DNA of 48,008 nt from Gallionella sp. (GCA_025350705.1 JANXXH010000153.1:1-48008), one strand, 5' to 3'. Shown: positions 31,966 to 41,973, counted from the first letter of the stretch. Made by a program: numbers and translations. The notes: generated by a model not told the origin, from the letters alone.

Positions 31966-33510
31966 TCACACCTGAGGATGCGCCCTCTCCAGCTTGCTGT
32001 GCAACTTGTTCAGCGCGTTGAGATAAGCCTTGGCGGAAGCCACCACGATGTCGGTATCTGCGCCCTGTCCATTCACAATGCGCCCGCCTTTGGACAGGCG
32101 CACCGTCACTTCGCCCTGTGCATCGGTGCCACTGGTAATGTTGTTCACCGAAAACAATTGCAGCTCGGTGCCGCTGTGGACGATCTGTTCTATCGCCTTG
32201 AAGGTTGCATCCACCGGCCCACCGCCCTGCCCATCAGCATGATGCTCCTTGCCGTCTATATTCATCACCACACGTGCTACCGGCATCGCGCCGGTTTCGG
32301 AATGCGCGCCCATGGCCACTAGGCGATAATGTTCGCTGACTTGCGCCGCTTCGTCGCTGACTAATGCCTGCAAGTCTTCGTCGAAAATCTCGTTCTTGCG
32401 ATCCGCCAATTCCTTGAATCGCTGGAACGTGGCATTGAACGCTTCTTCAGAACGAAACTCGATATTCAATGCAGTGAAACGCTGGCGCAAGGCATTGCGC
32501 CCGGAGAGTTTGCCCAGCGATAATTTGTTGGCGTTCCAGCCCACGTCTTCGGCGCGCATGATCTCGTAGGTCTCGCGATGCTTGATCACGCCGTCCTGAT
32601 GGATGCCGGACTCATGTGCAAACGCGTTCGCGCCGACGATCGCCTTGTTCGGTTGCACCGGATAGCCGGTGATACTGGAAACCAGCTTGGAAGTCGGCAC
32701 GATCTGCGTGGTGTCGATGCGCGTATCGAGGTTGAATATGTCGCGGCGCGTCTTCACCGCCATCACGACCTCTTCCAGCGAGGCATTACCGGCGCGTTCG
32801 CCGAGGCCGTTGATGGTGCACTCGATCTGGCGCGCGCCGTTCATCACGGCGGACAAGGAGTTCGCCACTGCGAGACCCAGATCGTTGTGGCAATGCGTGG
32901 ACCAGATCACCTTGTGAGAATCCGGCACGCGCGCGATCAATTGCCTGATGCGCTCTCCCCACGCGGCGGGAATCGAGTAGCCCACCGTGTCCGGAACATT
33001 CAAAGTCGTGGCGCCAGCCTTTATCACCGCGTCGAATACCCGCACCAGAAAATCCATGTCGGAGCGCACCGCATCTTCGGCGGAAAATTCCACATCGTCG
33101 GTGTATTCCAGAGCCAATTTTACTGCTCTCACCGCGTGCTCGACCACCTGATCCTCATTCATGCGCAACTTGTGCTGCATGTGGATGGGGCTGGTGGCGA
33201 TGAAAGTGTGGATGCGGCCCGATTTGGCCGGCTGGATAGCTTCGCCGGCACGGCGCACATCATTCTCGATCGCGCGCGCCAACGAGCACACCGTGGAACC
33301 CTTGATGGTTTCGGCCACCGCTTTCACCGCCGCAAAATCTCCCGGACTGGCGGCGGCAAATCCCGCCTCGATGATGTCCACACCCAACTTTTCCAGTTGG
33401 CGAGCGATACGGATCTTCATTTCCCGGGTCATGGACGCGCCCGGACTCTGCTCGCCATCACGCAAGGTGGTATCAAAAATTATCAATTTGTCTTTTGTTA
33501 TTTCTGGCAT
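31966..33510 (-). CDS. leuA: 2-isopropylmalate synthase
   Basis: LeuA condenses 2-oxoisovalerate with acetyl-CoA, the first committed step of leucine synthesis. The 514-residue protein is the long form. It has an N-terminal TIM barrel ([12 protein letters not shown] with the catalytic Arg-Asp, later [15 protein letters not shown] with metal His residues, [11 protein letters not shown]) and a C-terminal leucine-binding regulatory domain. A GGAG 6 bases before the ATG at 33510 fixes the start. It is separated from pssA, its normal neighbour in this lineage, by the inserted GH26/BcsS pair. A Leu-rich leader peptide precedes it. Confidence 0.96.
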   Translation of the reverse strand: MPEITKDKLIIFDTTLRDGEQSPGASMTREMKIRIARQLEKLGVDIIEAGFAAASPGDFAAVKAVAETIKGSTVCSLARAIENDVRRAGEAIQPAKSGRIHTFIATSPIHMQHKLRMNEDQVVEHAVRAVKLALEYTDDVEFSAEDAVRSDMDFLVRVFDAVIKAGATTLNVPDTVGYSIPAAWGERIRQLIARVPDSHKVIWSTHCHNDLGLAVANSLSAVMNGARQIECTINGLGERAGNASLEEVVMAVKTRRDIFNLDTRIDTTQIVPTSKLVSSITGYPVQPNKAIVGANAFAHESGIHQDGVIKHRETYEIMRAEDVGWNANKLSLGKLSGRNALRQRFTALNIEFRSEEAFNATFQRFKELADRKNEIFDEDLQALVSDEAAQVSEHYRLVAMGAHSETGAMPVARVVMNIDGKEHHADGQGGGPVDATFKAIEQIVHSGTELQLFSVNNITSGTDAQGEVTVRLSKGGRIVNGQGADTDIVVASAKAYLNALNKLHSKLERAHPQV

Positions 33511-33589
33511 GCTGAACTCCATTGCAAATAGGTTTAACCTGCGGAACCGATACGGTTGCCGCGCATAATTTCAAACTTGTGGGGTATGA

Positions 33590-33670
33590 TTAGCGCGCGC
33601 CGCGCAGCAGCAGCGCAGCAAGCAGGCTGAACGTGGATTGGAGTGTTGCGATGTAGGTGGAGAAATGCAT
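33590..33670 (-). CDS. Putative leucine-rich leader peptide of leuA
   Basis: This is a 26-codon ORF (MHFSTYIATLQSTFSLLAAL...) with leucine at positions 10, 16, 17, 20, 21 and 22, then RGAR and stop. It ends 79 bases before leuA. Downstream, GCGG-C-AACCG-TAT-CGGTT-T-CCGC forms a strong hairpin and AGGTTAAACCT a smaller one just before the leuA ribosome-binding site. This is the layout of ribosome-mediated attenuation by leucine, but no U-run follows, so control could be at translation. No ribosome-binding site precedes it; its promoter is so close that it may be leaderless. Confidence 0.5.
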   Translation of the reverse strand: MHFSTYIATLQSTFSLLAALLLRGAR

Positions 33671-33677
33671 GAGCGCA

Positions 33678-33706
33678 AATATAACCAATTTTAGCACTTC
33701 ATGCAA
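33678..33706 (-). promoter_or_regulatory. leuA promoter
   Basis: TTGCAT (33706-33701), 17 bases, then TATATT (33683-33678). Only 7 bases separate the -10 box from the leader peptide ATG. Confidence 0.5.
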
Positions 33707-33714
33707 TGGGCAGT

Positions 33715-34932
33715 TTAGTAACGACCATCGACTCCGCAAAAATCCACGTCCTCGGCAAAGCGCAGCCAGTCAGGCAAGGCTTTGCGATAGGCCTCACGCA
33801 TCTGCGGATCGATAGTTACACCCCAGTCGACCCGGGCGTTGACCTCGACTTCATACTTGTCCCACTCGAACCAGTTGATCATCTTCAAGCGCGGAAATCG
33901 TTTGGGGATATCGTATGCATACACTTGCTGCCACCAACTTGACTTGAGCGCCATTTGGTCGGTGCCGCCACTGGCCGGCGCATAAAACGCGGCCGTTTCA
34001 AACACGCCCACCGGCTTGTTCCAACGCTCGCCGTAGTCCCTGTAGAAGTTCGGCACGCTGCGTTCGTCGCCGACGCTGCCGTGGTAGTCGCCTTCCAGCA
34101 TTTGAGCGAACTTGCCGGGCTCCGGCAAGTCGTTGCTACCCCAAGGATAGACTGAACCCCAGTGATAAATGGACATGCCTACCCAATCCACCCAGTCGTT
34201 GCCCGGGAAGTAGGGCGCATAAGGATCGTCCTTGGCGGTCAGTTCACCGTCGCCATCGGTATCCAAGGCCTTCATGTCCGCACTGCCGGGACGGGCTTGG
34301 AACTTGCCGCCCCGGAATGGATAGCCGCCGCCGTAGTTGGGCGCCCAAAGCATGGCCGTGCCCGGAGCCTCCCGATGCACCGCATCGGCGACCCGTCGGA
34401 AGGTGGCGATGTACTTGACAGGCTGCTGGTCCCACGCGTACCAAGATCCGTTCATCTCATGCGCGAAACGCAGCAAGACCATAACCCCACGCGCATTGTA
34501 GCCCGCCAGGCGCGCGGCCACCGAGTCTATCACTGCTGGCGTGATGCTATCCAGACCAGCGCGCGGCTCCAAGGTCAACAGCAGCATGCCGCCAGACTGA
34601 ACCAGCATCGCTACCTTCTGATCCAGAAAGCCTCCATTGACCGAGTCGATGGGAACAGGCGAGAAGGTGGTGTAAACCGCCGGATGACGCCTCAAGCGCT
34701 CGCTGTAGCGGGTCGGCGAATCCTTGGCAAAATCGAGATTAACACCGAACCACACCCCTGATGCAGGAACCAGGCGCTCGCCATGCAGACTGGCATAGCA
34801 GTTCACAAAGTTCACCGGTTCGGGAGTCGGTGCAGTCGAAGCCTGGTTTTTTTCGACCGGGTTGCAAGCGACCAAAGCCGTTGCTACAACAGTGACTACA
34901 GAAGCACCCATGAAAAAACGAGAGAACAGCAA
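33715..34932 (-). CDS. GH26-type glycoside hydrolase lipoprotein
   Basis: This is an exported hydrolase of about 405 residues. Its signal peptide ends in lipobox LVAC (about residue 24). The catalytic domain is GH26-like (beta-mannanase clan A), with the acid/base Glu159 in LLRFAHEMNGSWYAW and the nucleophile Glu312 in VGVFETAAFY. A calcium-type loop DTDGDGELTAKDD lies near the middle, and WVDWVGMSIYHWG is also typical. GH26 cleaves beta-mannans and some mixed beta-glucans; many bacterial members act on exopolysaccharide. I chose the TTG with AAGGAG 6 bases upstream because it completes the signal peptide; ATG 34911 is the alternative. It pairs with a BcsS-like protein and was probably acquired with it. 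Confidence 0.82.
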   Translation of the reverse strand: MLFSRFFMGASVVTVVATALVACNPVEKNQASTAPTPEPVNFVNCYASLHGERLVPASGVWFGVNLDFAKDSPTRYSERLRRHPAVYTTFSPVPIDSVNGGFLDQKVAMLVQSGGMLLLTLEPRAGLDSITPAVIDSVAARLAGYNARGVMVLLRFAHEMNGSWYAWDQQPVKYIATFRRVADAVHREAPGTAMLWAPNYGGGYPFRGGKFQARPGSADMKALDTDGDGELTAKDDPYAPYFPGNDWVDWVGMSIYHWGSVYPWGSNDLPEPGKFAQMLEGDYHGSVGDERSVPNFYRDYGERWNKPVGVFETAAFYAPASGGTDQMALKSSWWQQVYAYDIPKRFPRLKMINWFEWDKYEVEVNARVDWGVTIDPQMREAYRKALPDWLRFAEDVDFCGVDGRY

Positions 34933-35008
34933 CACTGACTCCTTAAAATATTGCTGTGACAGTAATAACAAGCTAATTATAAATATCGCAGCCCAAGCCG
35001 GTACAGCC

Positions 35009-35698
35009 CTAGTTCTGGAGGTACATTGAGAAAGAGAAACCGACCTCAGGGTGCGTGTCGCCACTTTCCGAGTGCTGGGCACCGACGTATATGCCCATGT
35101 CCAACTGGCCGATCTTCCAGCCATTGAGCGCCAAGGCCAAGCCATAGATCCGATAGTTTGGATCGCCGTTGGTGGACACCTGTGGGCCAATGGCAATGCC
35201 ATTTGAGAGTCGACGGCCGAGAAAAGCATTGGCGATGTTCCGACGATCGCCGAACACATACTGCACATAGGCACCACTACGCCAGGTGGCATCGGCCTTG
35301 GACTGCCAAATTAGCTCGCTGACTGGATGCAAGCCGGATCTAGGACTGGTGTTGCCGGAATCGTCGGGAGAGAGCTTGGTACGACTCGTGGCCACACCCA
35401 AGCTCAGTCCTAGTGAGCCATTATCGCCCCGAAACTCGCGCCCGACGCTGAACTTGATACCCTTGACCGTGCCCTGGATGCCCTGCGCGCCGGAGTTGTA
35501 ATTGTAGCTCACATAGTCCGCGAACACCGAATGGCTCCAGCCATCTCCAAGACTTTGGCCGGGAAGCAGGGGACCGATCCTCCCCAGATAGGCCACCCGG
35601 GTCATGCCTGCGCCACTACCGCCGCCAACCCACACGGACTCGGCCAGGGCCGGCATCGCGAACGTCGACAGGATGGAGGCCGTCACCATGAGTCGCAT
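35009..35698 (-). CDS. Putative cellulose biosynthesis protein BcsS-like outer-membrane protein
   Basis: This is a 229-residue exported protein. Its signal peptide (cleavage after ALA, about residue 19) is followed by repeated barrel-like strands. These include FADYVSYNYNSG, GRRLSNGIAIGPQVSTNGDP and a closing VGFSFSMYL. The order of strands and the GPQVS...YRIYGLALALNG block resemble the CBP_BcsS family found near cellulose synthase genes, but no bcsA is in the window. GGAGG 7 bases upstream supports the ATG. Its start overlaps the stop of the leuA fragment by one base. The family call is moderate; another small outer-membrane barrel is possible. Confidence 0.55.
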   Translation of the reverse strand: MRLMVTASILSTFAMPALAESVWVGGGSGAGMTRVAYLGRIGPLLPGQSLGDGWSHSVFADYVSYNYNSGAQGIQGTVKGIKFSVGREFRGDNGSLGLSLGVATSRTKLSPDDSGNTSPRSGLHPVSELIWQSKADATWRSGAYVQYVFGDRRNIANAFLGRRLSNGIAIGPQVSTNGDPNYRIYGLALALNGWKIGQLDMGIYVGAQHSESGDTHPEVGFSFSMYLQN

Positions 35699-35985
35699 CA
35701 ACATTCCTCCACCTCGGCAATGAGGTACTTGCCATCGCCGATAGGCGATCTGAGCAACATAAGGTGATCCTGCTTTCTTGTCAGGTTCGATGATATCCAA
35801 TGCGCCACATGTATCTGGCTTGTGGCAGCTGAGAAGCCCGCCTCAATGATGACCACGCGCAACTTTTCCAGCTTGCACGCGATTCGGATTTTCATTTCTC
35901 TGGTCATTGCCGCGCCCGGATTCTGCTCACCATCGCGCAAGGTTTTATCCAAAATTATTAACTTGTCTTTCATTTTATCTGGCAT
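35698..35985 (-). pseudogene. Truncated leuA 5' fragment
   Basis: The first 52 codons match the start of the intact leuA ([20 protein letters not shown] against [20 protein letters not shown]; then [10 protein letters not shown] and IIEAGF in both). The frame then continues with 43 unrelated codons to a stop that overlaps the bcsS-like ATG. The conserved Thr of DTTLRDGEQ is Lys and other changes are present, so the fragment is dead and not recent. It sits 57 bases after pssA, exactly where leuA would be expected ancestrally. It may now only serve as a translated leader for the next gene. Confidence 0.85.
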
Positions 35986-36024
35986 GCAGAACACCATTGC
36001 ACATAGGTTGAACCTGCGGAATGG
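35820..36024. repeat. Direct duplication of the leuA 5' region (second copy at 33350-33547)
   Basis: About 200 bases, covering roughly 40 bases upstream of the start (including TAGGTT-AACCTGCGGAA) and the first 52 codons, are shared in the same orientation with intact leuA at roughly four of five positions. The two copies bracket the BcsS-like and GH26 genes. Confidence 0.8.
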
Positions 36025-36041
36025 GCTGTTATGCGTGTTAG

Positions 36042-36791
36042 TTATTTTTGGCGGTGCCGCGAAACCCAAAGCACATAACCTGACAAGGCGTAGCACATGA
36101 ACAATCCGAACAACACGCCGGGAGGATAGCTGGAGACAAAGATGAGGAATATGGCCACCAGGAAAATCACTAAAAATGGCACGCTCTTGCGCATGTTTAG
36201 GTCTTTGAAGCTGTAGAATGGCAAGTTGCTGACCATGCTCAATCCGGCAAACACGGCCAGAGCTGCCGCATACCAACTCACCGACTCGCCGCTAAAATCG
36301 AAGTCATGCATCACCCAGACAAATCCGGCGATAAGCGCAGCTGCGGCAGGGCTGGGCAACCCCTGGAAATAACGTTTGTCGACTACATCAATGTTGGTAT
36401 TGAAACGCGCCAGACGTAATGCCGTGGCGGCGCAATAAATAAATGCAGCGAACCAACCCCACTTGCCCAAACCTTTCAATGCCCATTCATACACCACCAG
36501 AGAAGGCGCGACGCCGAAAGATACCATATCGGACAGGCTATCGAATTCGGCGCCGAATTCGCTTTGCGTGTGCGTCAGCCGCGCAACTCGTCCGTCAAGC
36601 CCATCCAGCACCATCGCGATAAATATCGCCACCGCCGCATGCTCAAACTTGCTGTTCATCGCCTGTACGATCGCGTAGAAGCCTGCGAACAGCGCGCCTG
36701 TGGTAAACAGGTTGGGCAACAGATAAATCCCGCGCCTGCGCAGGCTTAGCGGCTTACGATGATCGAATTCGTCCATGCGCCTATTTTCCAT
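36042..36791 (-). CDS. pssA: CDP-diacylglycerol-serine O-phosphatidyltransferase
   Basis: PssA makes phosphatidylserine in the inner membrane. The 249-residue protein has about seven transmembrane segments. It carries the CDP-alcohol phosphotransferase signature DG..AR........G...D...D, visible as [19 protein letters not shown] followed by SLSD. The gene starts 12 bases after psd, so the two enzymes that make phosphatidylethanolamine are co-expressed. An ATG at 36776 is an alternative start. Confidence 0.94.
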   Translation of the reverse strand: MENRRMDEFDHRKPLSLRRRGIYLLPNLFTTGALFAGFYAIVQAMNSKFEHAAVAIFIAMVLDGLDGRVARLTHTQSEFGAEFDSLSDMVSFGVAPSLVVYEWALKGLGKWGWFAAFIYCAATALRLARFNTNIDVVDKRYFQGLPSPAAAALIAGFVWVMHDFDFSGESVSWYAAALAVFAGLSMVSNLPFYSFKDLNMRKSVPFLVIFLVAIFLIFVSSYPPGVLFGLFMCYALSGYVLWVSRHRQK

Positions 36792-36803
36792 ATGTCAAGA
36801 CTA

Positions 36804-37451
36804 TCAGCTTTGCTGCAACACTGCCAAGATAGTCGTGGTTGCCGACACTTTGTCGCCGATGCTGACTTTCACGGCAGCGTTCAAAGGAAGATACACATCC
36901 ACACGTGAACCGAAGCGAATAAAGCCGTAGCGTTGACCGCGCGTCAGGATGTCTCCCGCTTTGACATAGCACAAGATACGCCGCGCGATCAGCCCCGCCA
37001 CTTGCACCGAAGTGATGTCAGTACCGTTGGCTGTTTTCAGCCACACCGCATTGCGTTCGTTTTCCGTGGAGGCCTTGTCCAGATCGGCATTCACGAATTT
37101 GCCAGGGAAGTACCAGACCTGCTGCACCGTGCCTTCCACCGGACTGCGGTTGGAGTGCACGTTGAACACATTCATGAACACGCTGACCTTGATCGCCTCG
37201 CGCTTCACATAAGGATCATTGATGCGCTCCACTGCGACGATGCGACCATCGGCTGGCGATAGCACCGCACCGGCAACTTGCGGAATCTCGCGCGGCGGGT
37301 CGCGGAAAAATTGCAGCACGAACAGCGCGATGATCCACAGCGGGATGGACCAGGCGGCACACCAGACGGTGGCACCGATGGCCAGAGCCAGCGATATCGC
37401 CAGGAACAGCCAGCCTTCACGGGCGATGATGGGGTGGGGATAATTTTTCAT
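36804..37451 (-). CDS. psd: Phosphatidylserine decarboxylase proenzyme
   Basis: Psd converts phosphatidylserine to phosphatidylethanolamine. The 215-residue protein belongs to the short (type II-like) group. One or two N-terminal membrane segments (about 13-47) are followed by the core with [17 protein letters not shown]. The self-cleavage site is Gly181-Ser182 in [12 protein letters not shown], which creates the pyruvoyl cofactor. It is the first gene of psd-pssA and follows ilvC on the same strand with a 120-base gap that contains a long inverted repeat. Confidence 0.94.
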   Translation of the reverse strand: MKNYPHPIIAREGWLFLAISLALAIGATVWCAAWSIPLWIIALFVLQFFRDPPREIPQVAGAVLSPADGRIVAVERINDPYVKREAIKVSVFMNVFNVHSNRSPVEGTVQQVWYFPGKFVNADLDKASTENERNAVWLKTANGTDITSVQVAGLIARRILCYVKAGDILTRGQRYGFIRFGSRVDVYLPLNAAVKVSIGDKVSATTTILAVLQQS

Positions 37452-37465
37452 AGAGAGTAGTCATA

Positions 37466-37565
37466 GAGAGTAGTAAGTGGAAAGTAGGGAGTAGGAAAAG
37501 CACAGCGAAGGATTGGAGAACAGTGAGTGAGATGTCGACACCCCCACTCCCTACTCACCACTCTC
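37466..37565. repeat. Heptad-type inverted repeat between ilvC and psd
   Basis: The left arm (37466-37495) and right arm (37542-37565) pair over about 22 bases apart from a 7-base bulge in the left arm. Each arm is made of 7-base units beginning AGT (AGTGGAA, AGTAGGG, AGTAGGA). Confidence 0.7.
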
Positions 37566-37571
37566 CACATT

Positions 37572-38597
<1,026 letters not shown>

Positions 38598-38613
38598 TTA
38601 TAATAAATTAATT

Positions 38614-38687
38614 GTTAGTCGCTAGTCATTAGTCGTTAGTCAAACAAAACCCGCGAAGCGGACAAATCTAACTAACGACTAGCGACT
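38614..38687. repeat. Heptad-type inverted repeat between ilvH and ilvC
   Basis: The left arm is made of AGTCGCT, AGTCATT and AGTCGTT units. The right arm (38670-38687) is its complement lacking one 7-base unit. A small CCGC-GAA-GCGG hairpin sits in the centre. The architecture is the same as the repeat on the other side of ilvC, with a different heptad. Confidence 0.75.
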
Positions 38688-38706
38688 GCTTTATAACTGC
38701 CTTTAC

Positions 38707-39198
38707 TTAAAGTTTCAAAATTCGTTCACCGCGCCCGATGCCGGAGGCACCGGTACGCACAGTTTCCAAAATCAGCTTCCTGTCTATCGCCTGCAAAAAT
38801 TCATCCAGCTTGGCACAGGTGTCAGTCAGCTCTATAGTGCAAGTCGAATTCGATTCGTCTATCACGCGACCGTGAAAATTTTTTGTCACGCGCTTCAACT
38901 CATCGCACACCACACCCTCGGCACGCACCTTGACCAGCATCAACTCGCGCTCCAGATGCTCGCCTTCGCTCAGATCCATCACCGCCGCCACGTCGATCAG
39001 TTTGTTGAGTTGCTTGTTGATCTGCTCGATGACCGCGTCCGAACCGCTGGTGACAATGGTCATTCGCGACAAAGTAGGATCTTCCGTCGGCGCAACCGCC
39101 AACGACTCTATGTTATAACCACGTGCAGAGAACAGCCCCGCTACACGCGACAAGGCGCCTGCCTCGTTTTCCATCAGCAGAGAAATGATATGCCGCAT
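38707..39198 (-). CDS. ilvH: Acetolactate synthase small (regulatory) subunit
   Basis: This is a 163-residue regulatory partner of the acetolactate synthase large subunit, giving valine sensitivity and full activity. It has an N-terminal ACT domain (MRHIISLLMENEAGALSRVA, GLFSARGYNIESL) and a C-terminal ferredoxin-like half. Its ATG shares one base with the TGA of the large subunit gene, which implies coupled translation. Confidence 0.96.
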   Translation of the reverse strand: MRHIISLLMENEAGALSRVAGLFSARGYNIESLAVAPTEDPTLSRMTIVTSGSDAVIEQINKQLNKLIDVAAVMDLSEGEHLERELMLVKVRAEGVVCDELKRVTKNFHGRVIDESNSTCTIELTDTCAKLDEFLQAIDRKLILETVRTGASGIGRGERILKL

Positions 39199-40907
39199 CA
39201 CAGATCCTCCGCCAAAATAACTTCTGACAATCCCTTGCCACCTGGCACCATGGGAAACACGTTTTCCGTCGGATCGGTCTGAAAATCCATAAACACCAAA
39301 TCCTTCTTGCGCTCAAACGCCTCTTTCAACGCCGGTTCGACATCGGAAGGTTTGTCGATGCGAATCCCGACATGACCATAAGCCTCAGCCAACTTGACGA
39401 AATCGGGCAGAGCGTCCATATAAGATTCCGAATAGCGGTTACCGTGAAAGAATTCCTGCCACTGCCGCACCATTCCCAGATAACGGTTGTTAAGCGACAC
39501 CACTTTGATCGGCAGGTGGAACTGCTTGCAGGTGGATAGCTCCTGAATATTCATCTGGATACTGCCTTCGCCGGTCACGCAGGCTACCGTTGCGCCCGGA
39601 TTGATCAGTTGCACGCCCATCGCGGCGGGCAGGCCAAACCCCATCGTGCCCAAACCGCCGGAGTTGATCCAGCGACGCGGCTTGTTGAATTTGTAATACT
39701 GCGCCGCCCACATCTGGTGCTGGCCGACATCCGAAGTGACGAAAGCATCGCCAGCTGTGATCTCGTAAAGCTTTTCTATCACATATTGCGGCTTGATGAT
39801 CTCGGTGGAATTTTTATAGCGTAATCCGCCGCCCTTGACGCGCCACTCATCCACTTGCTTCCACCATGTTGCCATGTCTGACGCATTTGGTTTTTGCTTG
39901 CTGCTGCGCAATTCGCCCAACAATTGTTCCAATACCAGTTTCAAATCACCGACCACCGGCACATCCACCTTGACGCGTTTGGCGATAGATGAAGGGTCGA
40001 TATCGATGTGGATGATTTTGCGCGGCACCTGGGCGAAATGTTCAACGTTGCCGACCACGCGATCATCAAAGCGCGCGCCAATCGCAATCAACACATCGCA
40101 GTATTGCATTGCCATGCACGCTTCGTAGGTACCATGCATTCCCGGCATTCCGACGAACTGCTTGTCGGTCGCGGGATACCCGCCCAAACCCATCAGCGTG
40201 TTGGTGCAAGGAAAACCAAGCTGGCGCACCAGTTCGGTCAATTGCGCCGATGCACCGGCCAGAACCACCCCGCCGCCTGCATAAACCATCGGGCGTTTGG
40301 CTTCCAGCAACATCTGCAGGGCACGCTTGATCTGAGCGCTATCTCCCTTGCCGACCGGATTGTACGAACGGATATTGACGCTGGTCGGATAGGAGTATGC
40401 CGTTTTTTGATTGGAAATATCTTTGGGGATATCGACCAGCACGGGTCCCGGGCGTCCTGACTTGGCCAGATAAAACGCCTTCTTGATGGTCAGCGCGATA
40501 TCTTTTACGTCCTTGACCAAAAAGTTGTGCTTCACACATGGGCGAGTAATACCGACCGCATCCACTTCCTGGAACGCATCTTCACCAATTGCATAACTGG
40601 GCACCTGGCCGCTGATAATCACCATCGGGATCGAGTCCATATAGGCTGTAGCGATTCCGGTGACCGCATTGGTGATGCCTGGACCAGAGGTGACCAATGC
40701 CACACCCACATTCTCCGAAGAACGCGCGTAGCCATCCGCAGCATGCACTGCTGCCTGTTCATGTCGCACAAGGATGTGCTTGACCTTGTCTTGCTGAAAC
40801 AGCGCGTCATAAATATGCAACACTGCCCCGCCGGGGTATCCGAATATGTATTCGACCCCTTCTTCCTGCAAACAGCGGATAGCAATTTCCGCACCGGTCA
40901 ACTCCAT
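39198..40907 (-). CDS. ilvI: Acetolactate synthase large (catalytic) subunit
   Basis: This enzyme condenses pyruvate with pyruvate or 2-oxobutyrate, the first common step of branched-chain amino acid synthesis. The 569-residue ThDP/FAD enzyme has the catalytic Glu region GYPGGAVLHIYDAL...VRHEQAAVHAADGYAR and a central FAD domain. The ThDP motif begins GEGSIQMNIQELS and ends SLNNRYLGM. GEG in place of the textbook GDG is usual in betaproteobacteria. The ATG at 40907 has TAAGGTG upstream. It is the first gene of the ilv operon. Confidence 0.96.
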   Translation of the reverse strand: MELTGAEIAIRCLQEEGVEYIFGYPGGAVLHIYDALFQQDKVKHILVRHEQAAVHAADGYARSSENVGVALVTSGPGITNAVTGIATAYMDSIPMVIISGQVPSYAIGEDAFQEVDAVGITRPCVKHNFLVKDVKDIALTIKKAFYLAKSGRPGPVLVDIPKDISNQKTAYSYPTSVNIRSYNPVGKGDSAQIKRALQMLLEAKRPMVYAGGGVVLAGASAQLTELVRQLGFPCTNTLMGLGGYPATDKQFVGMPGMHGTYEACMAMQYCDVLIAIGARFDDRVVGNVEHFAQVPRKIIHIDIDPSSIAKRVKVDVPVVGDLKLVLEQLLGELRSSKQKPNASDMATWWKQVDEWRVKGGGLRYKNSTEIIKPQYVIEKLYEITAGDAFVTSDVGQHQMWAAQYYKFNKPRRWINSGGLGTMGFGLPAAMGVQLINPGATVACVTGEGSIQMNIQELSTCKQFHLPIKVVSLNNRYLGMVRQWQEFFHGNRYSESYMDALPDFVKLAEAYGHVGIRIDKPSDVEPALKEAFERKKDLVFMDFQTDPTENVFPMVPGGKGLSEVILAEDL

Positions 40908-40943
40908 CACAAACACCTTATTAAAATCTGAATAGAACCGCGT

Positions 40944-40972
40944 AAGATAATGGTTAGCAGCGTTTTGGTCAA
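40944..40972 (-). promoter_or_regulatory. ilvI-ilvH-ilvC promoter
   Basis: TTGACC (40972-40967), 17 bases, then TATCTT (40949-40944). The leader to ilvI is only about 30 bases, so there is no room for a classical attenuator peptide here. Confidence 0.65.
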
Positions 40973-41026
40973 CTTTTGCCGTGCTATCGACATGGTTTCA
41001 AGCGGTTTGGGTAACAATTTGCTACC

Positions 41027-41623
41027 ATGGGTGCTCTAGCAAAGGGGATAGCACTGAGTACTTCCGCGGAATTAAGCCAATTTCTTAGCAGTGTTGAACG
41101 TCGCGCATTCAAACATGCGGTTTTTGCTGTGCGCGACGATCACGCCGCGCTGGACATCGTTCAGGATGCGATGCTTAAGCTGGCAGAGAAATACGGCGAC
41201 AAGCAAGCCGAGGAACTGCCGATGTTGTTCCAGCGCATCCTGCAAAACACCATACGCGATTATTATCGCAGACAGAAGGTCCGAACCGCCTGGGTGACAC
41301 TATTTTCCGGCATGCAATCCAAGCACGAGGAGGAAGATTTCGACCCACTGGATGTGCTGGAAGACAAAGAAAATCAATCCACTCCAGCGGCTCCCGATGA
41401 ATCTTTACAACAAAAACAACTCATCGCCATTATCGAGCAAGCACTGAGCAACCTTCCGGCACGTCAACGCGAAGCCTTCTTGCTGCGTTACTGGGAAGAA
41501 CTTGATACAAACGAGACGGCTGTAGCGATGGGTTGCAGCGAGGGCAGTGTAAAAACCCACTGTTCGCGCGCGGTTCACTCGCTCACTGCGGCACTTAAAC
41601 TAAAGGGCATTGAATTATCATGA
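41027..41623 (+). CDS. ECF-type RNA polymerase sigma factor
   Basis: This is a 198-residue sigma70-family factor with only regions 2 and 4. Region 2 spans about 25-85 (HAALDIVQDAMLKLAEKYG, IRDYYRRQKVR). Region 4 spans about 140-195 (LSNLPARQREAFLLRYWEE and the helix-turn-helix TNETAVAMGCSEGSVKTHCS). The start is uncertain by up to 12 codons. Its stop overlaps the next gene, a DUF3619 membrane protein that is the likely anti-sigma or regulator. The trio with DUF3106 is conserved in betaproteobacteria; the regulon is unknown. Confidence 0.9.
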   Translation: MGALAKGIALSTSAELSQFLSSVERRAFKHAVFAVRDDHAALDIVQDAMLKLAEKYGDKQAEELPMLFQRILQNTIRDYYRRQKVRTAWVTLFSGMQSKHEEEDFDPLDVLEDKENQSTPAAPDESLQQKQLIAIIEQALSNLPARQREAFLLRYWEELDTNETAVAMGCSEGSVKTHCSRAVHSLTAALKLKGIELS

Positions 41624-41952
41624 TTACCAAATTAAATCCTGGCAAGATCGCCCAGTTGCTGACACAAAGCACTCGGCAATTGGATGCTGACACTTTATCC
41701 GCGTTAGTCGCCGCGCGCCAGAACGCACTGAAAAAGCAATCTGTACGCGCGCCAGTTTTCGAGCTTAGCACAGGCCGCCAGACACACAGCCTGATACCAG
41801 ACTCGGCTCAGCAATGGGTAGTCGCCGGGCTTTTTGTGGCTATGCTCATTGTCGGAACAAGTTTTTGGCATCACGTCCAGGAACAGCAACTCAGCGAACT
41901 TGATGTGGCAATCCTGACCGACGATTTGCCAATTGAGGTTTTCGTTGATTAG
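41620..41952 (+). CDS. DUF3619 membrane protein, possible anti-sigma partner
   Basis: This is a 110-residue protein with a cytoplasmic N-terminal part, one transmembrane segment at about 66-84 (WVVAGLFVAMLIVGTSFW) and a short acidic periplasmic end (ILTDDLPIEVFVD). It fits DUF3619. The 4-base overlap with the sigma gene and the membrane topology suggest that it holds the sigma factor at the membrane, but this is inference. Confidence 0.82.
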   Translation: MITKLNPGKIAQLLTQSTRQLDADTLSALVAARQNALKKQSVRAPVFELSTGRQTHSLIPDSAQQWVVAGLFVAMLIVGTSFWHHVQEQQLSELDVAILTDDLPIEVFVD

Positions 41953-41973
41953 TTCTTCACGTACCTTGAATCA

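Noticed and set aside
32578-33531. A 317-codon open frame antisense to leuA
   Set aside because: Its composition is that of a reverse-complement shadow, and leuA is unmistakable on the other strand.
34933-35292. A 120-codon N-terminal extension of the GH26 frame
   Set aside because: It overlaps the BcsS-like gene, contains no domain, and would destroy the lipoprotein signal that begins at the ribosome-binding site near 34932.
35698-35985. Second functional isopropylmalate synthase
   Set aside because: Only the first 52 codons remain, with a changed active-site residue, so it cannot encode an enzyme.
39540-39600. Altered ThDP motif (GEG instead of GDG) in the acetolactate synthase
   Set aside because: The variant is common in betaproteobacterial large subunits and does not indicate loss of function.
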